Positions 37,893-48,029 of a DNA stretch of 64,000 bases are shown piece after piece; the stretch's first letter is position 1, and the number at the start of each line of letters is the position of its first letter. Source of the DNA: Methanoregula sp. (lineage in GTDB: Archaea; Halobacteriota; Methanomicrobia; Methanomicrobiales; Methanospirillaceae); the NCBI GenBank assembly GCA_028679075.1, contig JAJRCF010000006.1:44927-108926 (forward strand). The letters run 5' to 3'. The position numbers and the translations under genes were made by a program. Below the pieces are notes generated by a model. It had not been told where the DNA came from. It made no database searches and saw nothing but the letters and a program-made list of their open reading frames with translations.

Positions 37893-39191
37893 ATGAAGAA
37901 ATTACCAGTATTTTTTGGGATTTTACTCATCCTCATGAGTATTATATCCGTGAGCGCGGCAGGAAATACCATTACTGCAACTTCGCAGCGGGAAGCCGCT
38001 GCGCTTGTGTACGTGTCCGGTTATGAAATGGACCCCGGTGTTTTTTACCCGTATGAATCCGGGACGATTACCGTACATGTGTCAAATGCAGCCAATGCAT
38101 CGGTGATGATATCCCAACCTGATCTCATCAGTCCCAATCTCCATGTATCCAACAAGGATACGTTTTCTACTTCAACGAATGTCGGCCCGGGCGCAACGGT
38201 CGATTATACCTTCCTTGTCACGGCGGATTGTACTGACGGGACGTATTTCCCCCTGTTTACCGTGTCCTCCAATGTTCCCGATGCAAATGCGATCCATGCC
38301 ATCCTGACCCTGAAGGTGGATTCAGCTGATGTCCGGGCCACCATCTCCGACAAGCCGGAAAATTTCGCCATCTCGAAAACAGATACCGTGAATGTCAGTG
38401 TCATCAACCCGAGGGACAATGAGATCATCAATGTCCTTGTCATGGCATCGGGCCCGGGCGCAGAGATCTCCCCCAGGGAACAGTATATCGGGACTATTGC
38501 TGCCAACAGCAAGGCTGAAACCACCTTCAGGATCACACCAGACACCCCGGAAGATGTAGTGTTCAATGTCACATTCGACAACGGGGACAACCACCGTAAG
38601 ACCAGCGTGGTCCTCCCCCTCAATATCGGCGATGACAAGACCGGGGCGGAGATCGTAGTCAACAACATCGAGAGCTCCGGTTCCGGCATGACACAGACCC
38701 TGAAAGGGGATGTGACCAACAACGGACTGACCGATGCGAAGTCGGTCCTTGTCACGGTGGGGGGCCCGGCAACACCGGTCAACCCGAACCCCGTGTACGC
38801 AATCGGTAACCTTGAACCGGATGACTTCTCCAGTTTCGAAGTGACCTATACCATGACCGGCAACGGCGCAGTCCCGCTTATTGTCGATTATAAGGATGCA
38901 GACGGGAATTCATTCAGTAAAACCTTCAGCATTGCCGCTTCCAACAGTTCGGCAATGCCCGGCTCACCGGCAATGAACAACGCACCTGCGGGTGCATCCA
39001 GCCAGCGTCGCGGAATGTTCGGATCGTTCGGGTCCGGTTTCAGCCAGATCCCGGTGACCGAGATCGTTGTCATTCTCATTGCCATTGTCATCCTCATCTA
39101 CGCATGGAGAAAGGGACTCTTACGACGCCTGACGAACAAGTTCCGCAAGGACCCCTTACCTGAAACGGATGACAGCGAAGAGCAGGAGTAA
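37893..39191 (+). CDS. Secreted COG1361/CARDB-like protein with C-terminal TM anchor
   Basis: Signal peptide, repeated NEW-type domains, C-terminal TM; upstream of ABC genes. Confidence 0.78.
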   Translation: MKKLPVFFGILLILMSIISVSAAGNTITATSQREAAALVYVSGYEMDPGVFYPYESGTITVHVSNAANASVMISQPDLISPNLHVSNKDTFSTSTNVGPGATVDYTFLVTADCTDGTYFPLFTVSSNVPDANAIHAILTLKVDSADVRATISDKPENFAISKTDTVNVSVINPRDNEIINVLVMASGPGAEISPREQYIGTIAANSKAETTFRITPDTPEDVVFNVTFDNGDNHRKTSVVLPLNIGDDKTGAEIVVNNIESSGSGMTQTLKGDVTNNGLTDAKSVLVTVGGPATPVNPNPVYAIGNLEPDDFSSFEVTYTMTGNGAVPLIVDYKDADGNSFSKTFSIAASNSSAMPGSPAMNNAPAGASSQRRGMFGSFGSGFSQIPVTEIVVILIAIVILIYAWRKGLLRRLTNKFRKDPLPETDDSEEQE

Positions 39192-39218
39192 GGAACCGGT
39201 CTTATCGATGGCAGAACC

Positions 39219-39899
39219 ATGACAACCGTACCGGTCATTGAACTGGCCGATGTGAGCAAGATCTACCCGCTTCCCTCCGGCGACGTGCTGGCGCTCGATC
39301 ACCTCTCGATCAAAATCGAGCGGGGCGAGTTTGTCGCCATCATGGGACCGTCAGGCTCCGGGAAGTCCACCCTCCTCAACCAGATCGGGGGATTGGACGT
39401 CCCGACTTCCGGGACGCTGCGCATCACCGGCAAAAACATCAGGAAGATGTCCGATGACAAACTCACCGACCTCCGGCTCAACGCCATCGGCTACATCTTC
39501 CAGAAGTTCAACTTAATCCCCCTCCTCTCCGCGTACGAGAACGTGGAGTACCCCTACATCCTCAAGCACCGGTGCAACGATACCACCGGCCGGGTCAGCA
39601 GGCTCCTTGCCGATGTGGGGATCAACAAGCGCCTGGCCAAGCACAAACCGGCCGAACTCTCCGGGGGTCAGCAGCAGCGGGTTGCCATTGCACGGGCACT
39701 CGTCAACGACCCCGATATCCTCCTTTGCGACGAACCGACAGGCAACCTGGACACGAAGACGGGTGGCCAGATCATGGAGATGCTCAACGGCCTGCACGAC
39801 CAGGGCAGGACCGTTATCATCGTCACCCATGACCCATCTGTGGGTGAACAGGCGGAACGGATCATCAGGATCCGGGACGGGAAGGTGGCAGACGCATGA
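39219..39899 (+). CDS. ABC transporter ATP-binding protein (MacB/LolD-like)
   Basis: MGPSGSGKSTLLNQIGGLD, LSGGQQQRVAIARAL, LLCDEPTGNLD. Confidence 0.94.
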   Translation: MTTVPVIELADVSKIYPLPSGDVLALDHLSIKIERGEFVAIMGPSGSGKSTLLNQIGGLDVPTSGTLRITGKNIRKMSDDKLTDLRLNAIGYIFQKFNLIPLLSAYENVEYPYILKHRCNDTTGRVSRLLADVGINKRLAKHKPAELSGGQQQRVAIARALVNDPDILLCDEPTGNLDTKTGGQIMEMLNGLHDQGRTVIIVTHDPSVGEQAERIIRIRDGKVADA

Positions 39900-41107
39900 A
39901 GAACGATATCATCCTCCAGCTCTCGGTGAGGAGTATCCGGCTGAATTTCCTCCGTTCGCTGCTCGCAGCCATCGGCATCGTCATTGGTGTCGTGGCCATA
40001 TCCTCGATGGGCATGATGGGTGCGAACATGACCATGTCCGTCACCGAAGAGCTCTCGGCCATGGCCAACGTGCTGGTCGTGAAACCGGACAGCGGTGGCG
40101 GCGGTGGCGGTATGATGGGAGGCGGAGGCAGCTCCGGCGATGACGATTATATCGACAAGGATCAGTTTGATGATATTGAACGGGCTGCCGGGAAGTACGG
40201 GAATGTCTACCCGCTCTACCAGGAGTCCGATACGATCACGATCGGGGACGATGAGCGCAGGGCAACTATCTACGGAATGCGGGATGAGGACATGGCAACG
40301 ATCCTGACGGTGGCAAACGGGACACTCCCCCAGACATCAAGTTCGGTTGTTGTCGGCCCGACCTTTGCAGAGAACAATGACCTCACGATCGGCAGTCGCA
40401 TCACCATCGGTGACGAGGACGATGAAGAGGCGATCATCCAGAAGGTGCGGGTCGTCGGTATCCTTGAGGAGAAGGGCATGTCCATGGACCTCAACAGCGA
40501 CAATGCGATCATCATGACGGAGAAGGCCTATAACGGCCTCTATGGCGGGGAAGGCGAGTATGACCAGGTCAACGTCATTCTCTACGACATCAACGACGCA
40601 GACACGGCAACTGAGGCCATCGAGGACAAGCTGAACCGCAAGGAGGACGAGGTAGCCGTGCAGGACAGCAGCCGCATGATGGAGAGCATCACTTCGACCG
40701 TCAGTACTCTCACCACATTTGTCATGGCGATTGCCGGTATCTCGCTCCTGGTTGCCGCAACTTCGATCTTCAATGTGATGATGATGTCGGTAACCGAACG
40801 GATCCGGGAGATCGGTATCCTGCGCAGCATCGGCACGCGGAAGAGCGAGGTGCTCCGGATGTTCATCTATGAAGCGGTGATCCTCGGCCTGGTCGGTGCC
40901 ATCATCGGGGCGATCATGAGCGTTATCTTAGGCTGGCTCGTGGTGCTCGCCATGGTAGGGACAACGAAGTATTTCTTCACGTTCGCGAGCCTGATCTATG
41001 TCCCAGTATCGATGGCTATCGGCATTGCCATCTGTATCTTCTCGGGAGTCTACCCGGCGTGGCGGGCGGCAAACCTCGATCCCATCGAAGCGTTGCGGAG
41101 CGATTAG
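39896..41107 (+). CDS. MacB-like/FtsX-domain ABC permease
   Basis: 4-TM FtsX pattern (TSIFNVMMMSVTERIREIGILRSIGTRKSEVLRMF); Gly-rich periplasmic-side insert. Confidence 0.92.
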   Translation: MKNDIILQLSVRSIRLNFLRSLLAAIGIVIGVVAISSMGMMGANMTMSVTEELSAMANVLVVKPDSGGGGGGMMGGGGSSGDDDYIDKDQFDDIERAAGKYGNVYPLYQESDTITIGDDERRATIYGMRDEDMATILTVANGTLPQTSSSVVVGPTFAENNDLTIGSRITIGDEDDEEAIIQKVRVVGILEEKGMSMDLNSDNAIIMTEKAYNGLYGGEGEYDQVNVILYDINDADTATEAIEDKLNRKEDEVAVQDSSRMMESITSTVSTLTTFVMAIAGISLLVAATSIFNVMMMSVTERIREIGILRSIGTRKSEVLRMFIYEAVILGLVGAIIGAIMSVILGWLVVLAMVGTTKYFFTFASLIYVPVSMAIGIAICIFSGVYPAWRAANLDPIEALRSD

Positions 41108-41229
41108 GCACACCCGCATATCACCGTGCATGGCCGGGCCGGTGCACCGGCCCGGCCATCTCTTCCTTTTTAATACCCTTTCCTGCAATTCCCTGACGGA
41201 TCTGTAGTGTTCATCACATCATTCTGTAT

Positions 41230-41400
41230 AAGTGGTGGTGCATAATGTGGGTGTAATCTCCTAACTGTGGTGCATATGCTAGTAAACCAGAACAAACAAA
41301 TCAAAATTGTTTAATATTGTGCACCGCAACTTTTAGAAAGTGGTGTATTATTAATGTAATTCACCCTTATGCTGGTGCACTTATTCGGTGCACAGTACTC
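41230..41400 (+). promoter_or_regulatory. Cluster of GGTGCA/TGCACC motifs upstream of acetate transporter
   Basis: gtggtgcataat 41235-41246, gtggtgcatatg 41267-41278, gtgcacc 41319-41325, tggtgcac 41373-41380, cggtgcacag 41386-41395. Confidence 0.55.
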
Positions 41401-41426
41401 AGTATCAGTATTCATATGAGGTAATT

Positions 41427-41987
41427 ATGGAACACATCGATGAGATCAACAGGAACAATATTTTTCTCAATGACAACACCGCCAACCCGGCACCTCTTGG
41501 GTTGTGCGCATTCGGTATGACAACCCTCCTGCTCAGCCTGCATAACGCAGGTTTCACGGGGCTCAGCAGTCCCATCATCGCGATGGCGATCCTCTACGGG
41601 GGCATCGCACAGGTCTGCGTCGGGTTCATGGAATGGAAGAAGAAGAACAGCTTCGGGATGCTGACCTTTGGCAGTTTCGGGTTCTTCTGGATTACCTTTG
41701 CGGCAATCCTGATCCTGCCGGCCCTCAGTCTTGCAAAGGCCCCCACGCCGGTTGAGCTTGCTGCATTCCTTGCCATCTGGGGGGTATTTGCGTTCGGCCT
41801 CTTCATCTGCACGCTTGCGATGCACCGTCTCCTCCAGATCACGCTCGCCGCTGTGGTGCTCCTTGTCGTCTTCCTTGTTGCGGCAAACCTGACTGGCAGC
41901 GCCCTGATCCTGACGATTGGCGGGGTTACCGGTCTCGTTGCCGGTGGCCTTGCGCTCTACATGGGCATGGGCCAGGTCATCAACTAG
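41427..41987 (+). CDS. GPR1/FUN34/YaaH (SatP-like) acetate transporter
   Basis: TANPAPLGLCAFGMTTLLLSLHNAG, ILYGGIAQVCVGFMEWKKKNSFGMLTFGSFGFFW. Confidence 0.93.
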   Translation: MEHIDEINRNNIFLNDNTANPAPLGLCAFGMTTLLLSLHNAGFTGLSSPIIAMAILYGGIAQVCVGFMEWKKKNSFGMLTFGSFGFFWITFAAILILPALSLAKAPTPVELAAFLAIWGVFAFGLFICTLAMHRLLQITLAAVVLLVVFLVAANLTGSALILTIGGVTGLVAGGLALYMGMGQVIN

Positions 41988-42027
41988 ATCTTCGGCAGGA
42001 AGATCCTCCCGGTCTAATCCCCCTTTT

Positions 42028-42543
42028 TTATCGCACGATCGCGTACATGACTTCGTCCATCGTTGTGCCGTTCTTTGTTATGGCATTCCTGTGGACAGCC
42101 TCGCGGACAAAATCGCATTTTTCTAAAACCCGCATCGATGCGGGATTGTTTGCAAATATCCCGGCCTGGAGCCGGACGATATCGTAACGGTCAAATGCGA
42201 CCGGTATGATCGTCCTTACCGCCCCGGTCACAATACCCTGTCCCCAGAAAGGTTCGGCAAGCCAGTACCCGATCTCCGCGGTCCGCCGGTACACATCCTC
42301 CAGCGGGTGGATGCCGATCCCCCCGCATGCCTCACCATCGACCACGATCGCGAGGAAGAGGTTCTTCCCGCCGGGTTCCGTTGCCATGGTAACAAAACGA
42401 TTCGCATCCGCGAGGGTGTACGGGGAGGGGAAACCGTCCCGCAGATTATCGGCAATGCGGGGATTGTCTGCGTGCCGTACAATGGATGGTGCATCATCCG
42501 GCGTCCAGTCGCGGAGTATGGAGGAGGGTGTGACGATGTGCAT
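42028..42543 (-). CDS. GNAT acetyltransferase (RimJ/RimL-like)
   Basis: LRDWTPDDAPSIVRHADNPRIADNLRDGFPSPYT...EIGYWLAEPFWGQGIVTGAVR. Confidence 0.9.
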   Translation of the reverse strand: MHIVTPSSILRDWTPDDAPSIVRHADNPRIADNLRDGFPSPYTLADANRFVTMATEPGGKNLFLAIVVDGEACGGIGIHPLEDVYRRTAEIGYWLAEPFWGQGIVTGAVRTIIPVAFDRYDIVRLQAGIFANNPASMRVLEKCDFVREAVHRNAITKNGTTMDEVMYAIVR

Positions 42544-42624
42544 GGATAGTAACAGATCTCCGGTATTTTCTGGCAGGAAGGCAGATTAAGGTTGGCGGCT
42601 GGGGCGCACTAGGCGTGCAACCTG

Positions 42625-43425
42625 TCAATCCTTTTTTACGAGATCGAATACCCAGCGGCTGATGCCCGGGGCCACGTTCCCGCAGGAGTTCTGGTACGTG
42701 AGATCGAAACCTTTCCCGGCAAGTTCCTCCACCAGTGCAGGGATCTCGTTTCCTGCCCTGAACGTGTAAAAATGGATCATGCCGTCCCCTGCCGCGAAGG
42801 GTGAGAGCACGTCGAGGATGGATTCCATGCCGTACGGTGTCGGGATGATAATCCGGTCAAACTGCCTTTTTGGCAGGAGTGTGGTGTCGCGTGCATCGCC
42901 CATGATGGTCGTCATCGCGTTCCGGACATGGTTCAGTGCAATATTCTCCTGGAGCCATGCATACGCGTCACGGTTCTGTTCGACCGCAACGACCCGGCCT
43001 CCCCGGGCTGCGGCCGGGATGGCAAAGGGCCCGACTCCGCAGAAGGGGACGAGGACTGCTTCCCCGGGTTCGACCTGGTCCGTGACCCGCATGCGCTCGG
43101 AGGCAAGGTGGTTATTGAAAAAGACCTTCGTGACATCGAACCGGTACTGGAAACCAAACTCGCGGTACCGGGTGATTGTGGTATCGCCGGCAAGGATCTC
43201 GTACGACGCGGTCCTCGCATCCGTCCGGACCTTGTGCACCTTGTTGAGGACGGTGTATATGTTTTTCCTGCTGGCGAGGATCGTTTCTGCGATGGTCTTT
43301 TTGTATTCATCCAGTTCAGGAGGAATCGAGACAATGGCGATATCCCCGATCACATCGAAATGGCCGGAGAACCGGTTCAGCGCATCATCAGGCACAGCGC
43401 CCTTAAGGCGGTCTTTGAGTCGCAT
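42625..43425 (-). CDS. Trm5/TYW2-like class I SAM-dependent tRNA methyltransferase
   Basis: RFSGHFDVIGDIAIVSIPPEL...FFNNHLASERMRVTDQVEPGEAVLVPFCGVGPFAIPAAARGGRVVAVEQNRDAYAWLQENIALN. Confidence 0.88.
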   Translation of the reverse strand: MRLKDRLKGAVPDDALNRFSGHFDVIGDIAIVSIPPELDEYKKTIAETILASRKNIYTVLNKVHKVRTDARTASYEILAGDTTITRYREFGFQYRFDVTKVFFNNHLASERMRVTDQVEPGEAVLVPFCGVGPFAIPAAARGGRVVAVEQNRDAYAWLQENIALNHVRNAMTTIMGDARDTTLLPKRQFDRIIIPTPYGMESILDVLSPFAAGDGMIHFYTFRAGNEIPALVEELAGKGFDLTYQNSCGNVAPGISRWVFDLVKKD

Positions 43426-43445
43426 CTTTTTAAGAAGATCTGTGT

Positions 43446-43649
43446 CTACATCATCTCGTACAGGGAGAGTCCGGCAATGCACACGGCCGAGAAGAAAAGT
43501 ACAAGGGCGATATTGATCAGTTTGTCCCGGTCTGTCATCACCGTCCACCGGGGCTGCTGGCGCTTCGCGGCATACCCGATGAAAAGGCCGATCACCGTCC
43601 CTGCAAGGGTGCCGAGCGCGATGACCATGAGGATATCGAAGGTGTTCAT
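43446..43649 (-). CDS. Small two-TM protein
   Basis: 67 aa MNTFDILMVIALGTLAGTVIGLFIGYAAKRQQPRW... Confidence 0.55.
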   Translation of the reverse strand: MNTFDILMVIALGTLAGTVIGLFIGYAAKRQQPRWTVMTDRDKLINIALVLFFSAVCIAGLSLYEMM

Positions 43650-43738
43650 GATCTCTTTTTATCCGGTTGCCTGTTTTCCGATATAAACCCGTGTACGGGT
43701 AATGCAAAAGCCGGCCCGGGTGTGGTGCGAAAAAAAAA

Positions 43739-44737
43739 TTACCGGGACCGCGACCGGAAATACCCGATCGATGCGGCTGCTGCACAGAGTGACAGCAGGG
43801 CCCCCGCAGTGAGCCCCGGTGTCTTCAGCGGGAAGGCCGGCAGGGGGGATGATGACGAGAGGGTGACTTCCAGGGGAGAGGTTGTGCCCGCAGTAATCAT
43901 GACCTGTTGCCGGACGGGAACATACCCGTCTTTTGCGATCTCAACGGTGAGGTTGCCCGGGAGGATGTTCGTTATGGTGACCGGGGATATCCCGGCAAGG
44001 GTCCCGTCCAGGGATACGTTTGCGCCGGCAGGGGTGGTATTGATGACCAGCGTCCCTCTCTCGGGGGCAAGGACCGCAGTGACCTCCCCCTGTTCACCGG
44101 AGCGGATCACGGCAGTCGCAGTAACCGGGGTAAACCCGAACTTCGAGACATTAACGGTGTAGGTCCCCGGATCGATGCTGTTCAGCGTCAGGGGTGACTT
44201 TCCCTTGTATACTCCGTTCACGACCACCGATGCATCGGCCGGCTCGGATATGACGAGGAGGGATCCGGGCACGGCCTGTGTTGCCGGTGTACTGATGGAG
44301 ATGGACGGCCTGCCAAGAGTCACTGATATGGTGCCGTATTCCGCGTTCTGCAGGTGTGCACGGTCGTTTGGGCCATTGACGACCCAGATCGTGTATGTCC
44401 CGTCATCGAGGCGCCCGTTGATGTTGTTCGTATGCCAGTTGTAACTCCAGCTGTCATCCTCCCCGTTCACCTGCACGACGGTAAACCCTCCATCCTCCGC
44501 AAGTTTTGTCATGTCATTGAGGGCAACCCCGTTTGACGGGAGGTTGGGGCCGGTCAGGAAGAGGTACACGGAATTGCTGGTCGGGGAGTACCCGGAGAGC
44601 GGGATCGTATCTCCCGAGTATGCCTGGATGCCCATTCCCGCTGAGGCGCTGCCGGCAAGGAGCAGGCAGGCGAGCAGGAACAGGACCATCATAACGGGTT
44701 TGTGGAAGCAGGACATATATATCAGATCTATTATCAT
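43739..44737 (-). CDS. Secreted protein with PEGA repeats and C-terminal TM
   Basis: GSLLVISEPADASVVVNGVYKGKSPLTLNSIDPGTYTVNVSKFGF and a second PEGA unit. Confidence 0.82.
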   Translation of the reverse strand: MIIDLIYMSCFHKPVMMVLFLLACLLLAGSASAGMGIQAYSGDTIPLSGYSPTSNSVYLFLTGPNLPSNGVALNDMTKLAEDGGFTVVQVNGEDDSWSYNWHTNNINGRLDDGTYTIWVVNGPNDRAHLQNAEYGTISVTLGRPSISISTPATQAVPGSLLVISEPADASVVVNGVYKGKSPLTLNSIDPGTYTVNVSKFGFTPVTATAVIRSGEQGEVTAVLAPERGTLVINTTPAGANVSLDGTLAGISPVTITNILPGNLTVEIAKDGYVPVRQQVMITAGTTSPLEVTLSSSSPLPAFPLKTPGLTAGALLSLCAAAASIGYFRSRSR

Positions 44738-44904
44738 ACCTGATCCCATTAAGTCTTTCAGATACGCATCTCCCTCCCTTGTCCTGCATCCTCGCCGGCA
44801 CGCCCCTCCGCACGCCACGGCCCGGGGGAACTCCCGGCAGTACCGGGACCAGCACGTTTCACAACTTCTTTGTGCCTGCCCTTCCTAAACGGTGTATACC
44901 CATC

Positions 44905-46293
44905 ATGCCCGAGACCCGGAAGATCGCCCTCTTCATTGCCCTCCTTGCCGGCTTCCTGACACCGTTTGACCTCTCCGCGGTCAACATCGCCCTCCCTTCC
45001 ATCAGCGGGGAGTTTTCGATGGACGCCATCGAGATGGGCTGGGTCGCATCGGCCTATCTCCTCGCATCCGCCGTGTTCCTCCTGCCGTTTGGCAGGATTG
45101 CCGACATCTACGGGCGGAAAAAAATATTTACTGGTGGGCTCTTCATCTTCACGCTGGCATCCGTCCTGATGATCTTCTCCACGTCGTCGCTGATGATCAT
45201 TCTCGTGCGCCTGCTCCAGGGGTTTGGCGGGGCGATGATCTTCGGGACGGCGGTCGCTATCCTCACGTCCGTGACCCCGGCGCACGAACGGGGCAGGGCA
45301 CTGGGAATTTACACCACCGCGGTCTATTTCGGGCTCTCCACCGGGCCGTTTTTTGGCGGGATCCTGACAGAATATCTTGGCTGGAGGAGTATCTTCCTCG
45401 TCAATATCCCCATCGGGGTGTTCACCATCGCGATGATCCTCCTGTTCTTAAAGGACGAGTGGGCGGACTGCTGCGGGGAGACGTTCGATACCGGCGGGGC
45501 GATCCGGTACGGACTCGGCCTTGTCTGCGTGATGTACGGGTTTTCCCTGCTCCCCGGGATCACGGGTTTTGTCCTGCTCATTGCCGGAAGTGCCATTCTG
45601 GTATGGTTTATCCAAAAAGAACTCCGCATCGACTATCCCCTGCTGGACATGGCACTCTTCACCGGGAACCGGGTTTTTGCCTTCTCGAATCTGGCCGCCC
45701 TGATCAATTACAGCGCAACCTTTGCGGTCACGTTCTTTTTGAGCCTGTACCTCCAGTATGTCAGGGATTTCACCCCGCAGCATGCAGGAATGCTTCTCGT
45801 GGTACAGCCGGTGGTCCAGGCACTCTTCTCACCGGCGGCGGGCATCCTGTCCGACCGGATGGAGCCGGGCAGGATCGCATCGGCGGGTATGGCACTGACC
45901 GCACTGGGACTCATCCTTCTCATCACCGTAGATGCCACGACCTCGCTCGTCATGTTTATCCTCATCCTCGTCATCCTCGGTGCCGGGCTCGGGCTCTTCT
46001 CCTCGCCGAATACCAATGCGATCATGGGCTCGGTTGACCGGAAGAAATACGGCGTTGCTTCCGGGACGCTGGGCACGATGCGGCTTGTCGGCCAGATGTT
46101 CTCGATGGGTATTGCCATGATGATCCTGGCGATCTACATAGGTGACGTGCAGATCACCGAATCGCTCTATCCGGCATTTATCGGGAGCATGCGGATCTGT
46201 TTTGGTATCTTTGCCGTGCTCTGCATTGCCGGGGTCTTCTTCTCCCTGGTGCGGCACACCCCCATTCCCGCCCCCATAACCAACAGCCCGTGA
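44905..46293 (+). CDS. MFS transporter (DHA2/EmrB-like)
   Basis: SAVNIALPSISGEFSMDAIEMGWVASAYLLASAVFLLPFGRIADIYGRKKIF. Confidence 0.92.
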   Translation: MPETRKIALFIALLAGFLTPFDLSAVNIALPSISGEFSMDAIEMGWVASAYLLASAVFLLPFGRIADIYGRKKIFTGGLFIFTLASVLMIFSTSSLMIILVRLLQGFGGAMIFGTAVAILTSVTPAHERGRALGIYTTAVYFGLSTGPFFGGILTEYLGWRSIFLVNIPIGVFTIAMILLFLKDEWADCCGETFDTGGAIRYGLGLVCVMYGFSLLPGITGFVLLIAGSAILVWFIQKELRIDYPLLDMALFTGNRVFAFSNLAALINYSATFAVTFFLSLYLQYVRDFTPQHAGMLLVVQPVVQALFSPAAGILSDRMEPGRIASAGMALTALGLILLITVDATTSLVMFILILVILGAGLGLFSSPNTNAIMGSVDRKKYGVASGTLGTMRLVGQMFSMGIAMMILAIYIGDVQITESLYPAFIGSMRICFGIFAVLCIAGVFFSLVRHTPIPAPITNSP

Positions 46294-46432
46294 TGGCGTA
46301 CCCGTATCTGGCCCGGGCTACCCCCCGCCCTCCCGAATTCCGTTCACAACCTGTATTTCATATGCCGGGCGACCCGTGATAAACGGGCGTTATTTATATG
46401 CTTCCTGAACCAAAGTCACCGTACGGATACGT

Positions 46433-46771
46433 ATGACGTTAGAAACCACCACCATCAAAAACACCTGTATCGTCTCGGTCCCGGAGCGCCTCGATGGCAG
46501 CACGGCACCGGATATGGAGACGGAGCTCCGGAAGATCCTCGCGGGTGAACACCAGAAAAACGTGATCTTTGATTTCTCCCTGACAAATTATCTTGCCAGT
46601 GCCGGCATGAGGGCGGTGCTCCAGCTCTCACGTGACCTGATGAAAGCCGGTGGGAAGGTCATCCTTGTCGAGCTCCGCCCGACCGTGTACAAGGTCTTCG
46701 ACATTGCCGGGTTCACGAGTATCTTTACCATCTGCACCTCCCGGGAAGAGGCACTGCAGAAAATACCGTGA
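46433..46771 (+). CDS. STAS-domain protein (anti-sigma-factor-antagonist type)
   Basis: VPERLDGSTAPDMETELRKIL...VIFDFSLTNYLASAGMRAVLQLSRDLMKAGGKVIL. Confidence 0.92.
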   Translation: MTLETTTIKNTCIVSVPERLDGSTAPDMETELRKILAGEHQKNVIFDFSLTNYLASAGMRAVLQLSRDLMKAGGKVILVELRPTVYKVFDIAGFTSIFTICTSREEALQKIP

Positions 46772-46775
46772 CCGG

Positions 46776-47117
46776 TCAGGTTTTCTCTTCCTCTTTTGCC
46801 TGCCCGGTCTCTCCCTTGAAATAGTCCACCCAGGCCTGCCGCGTCTCCTTCTGGAGCATGCTGTTTCCCAGGTGCTGCCAGAGCGCGATGAGCACCAGCA
46901 GGTAGGCAAGGGTCCTGATGATAATCAGGGGGACCGTCAGGGGCACCTTGAGGCCGGCCAGCGTGGCTGCATGGGATATGCCGAACAACCCGAATGCTGC
47001 CCCGATGAATGCCGGCAGCATCTCGCCGCTCTTCCGGAAACAGAGAAAACCGAGGACAACGATCGCTATGCACAACAGCAGGTTGACAAACAGGATCGGG
47101 TCCCATTCCAGCGCCAT
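46776..47117 (-). CDS. Small membrane protein
   Basis: 113 aa, three hydrophobic segments. Confidence 0.6.
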   Translation of the reverse strand: MALEWDPILFVNLLLCIAIVVLGFLCFRKSGEMLPAFIGAAFGLFGISHAATLAGLKVPLTVPLIIIRTLAYLLVLIALWQHLGNSMLQKETRQAWVDYFKGETGQAKEEEKT

Positions 47118-47248
47118 GATCTATTCTCGTACTGAACTGGGAAACGGTACTCTAAAAGAATTCCGATCTGTCCGTCGGAATTTGTAGATGACTGCGGATG
47201 AAAGCGGTTGCTCCTGCATATGGCCACAGCCGGGACAGGGAACGCGGA

Positions 47249-47911
47249 TTACGGGAGGAGCTCAAGGGTTTCGCCCGGCATCAGCACCTGCACCTTCAGG
47301 TCCGTTGTCCGTTCAACTGCCGTTTTCAGGGCCAGCGGATCGGCAGCGATCCGGTCCCACGTATTGTAATGGATGGGGATGACCGTCCTGGCGCCGATGA
47401 AATTTGCCGCCATCATCGCCTCGGTGACACCCATCGTATACCTTCCCCCGATGGGGAGGAGCGCCACGTCCGGGTGATAGAGCTCCCCGATCAGTTTCAT
47501 ATCGGAGAAGAGGGCGGTATCCCCCGCGTGGTATACCTTCACGGCATCCATCCCGATCACAAAACCCGCCGGTGCACCCGCTGAAAAACCCGGCCCCGCC
47601 TCTTCTATTGCCGTTGAATGGACCGCCTGCGTCATGGTGAACGAGACCCCGTCGACCACCTGGGTCCCGCCGATGTTCATGCTCTCGACAGGAACTCCCT
47701 TCGTTTTAAGATATTTTGCGATCTCCGTGATGGCAACGGTCTTTCTCCCCAGAGACACGGTCTCTCCCATGTGGTCGTTGTGCCCGTGGGTGACGGCAAC
47801 AATATCAGGATTGGTGGCGGCAACGCTTCCCCCTTCGATGAAGGGATCGATGAGGACTTTTTTTGTGCCGGAGAGGAGCACGCAGGAATGGCCGAGCCAG
47901 GTGAGTTGCAT
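47249..47911 (-). CDS. Metallo-beta-lactamase fold metal-dependent hydrolase (UPF0173-like)
   Basis: MQLTWLGHSCVLLSGTKKVLIDPF, VTHGHNDHMGE, YHAGDTALFSDMKLI. Confidence 0.92.
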   Translation of the reverse strand: MQLTWLGHSCVLLSGTKKVLIDPFIEGGSVAATNPDIVAVTHGHNDHMGETVSLGRKTVAITEIAKYLKTKGVPVESMNIGGTQVVDGVSFTMTQAVHSTAIEEAGPGFSAGAPAGFVIGMDAVKVYHAGDTALFSDMKLIGELYHPDVALLPIGGRYTMGVTEAMMAANFIGARTVIPIHYNTWDRIAADPLALKTAVERTTDLKVQVLMPGETLELLP

Positions 47912-48029
47912 ATATGCAGATCGGATTACGTACGAATGAACATTACTCTCAAGGGACCCGAAGAGGCGGGCATGGAGCGAGTGATCCGTTCGTAAAAAAG
48001 TATTGGCCAATGGCCGGGGAAACGGTCCC

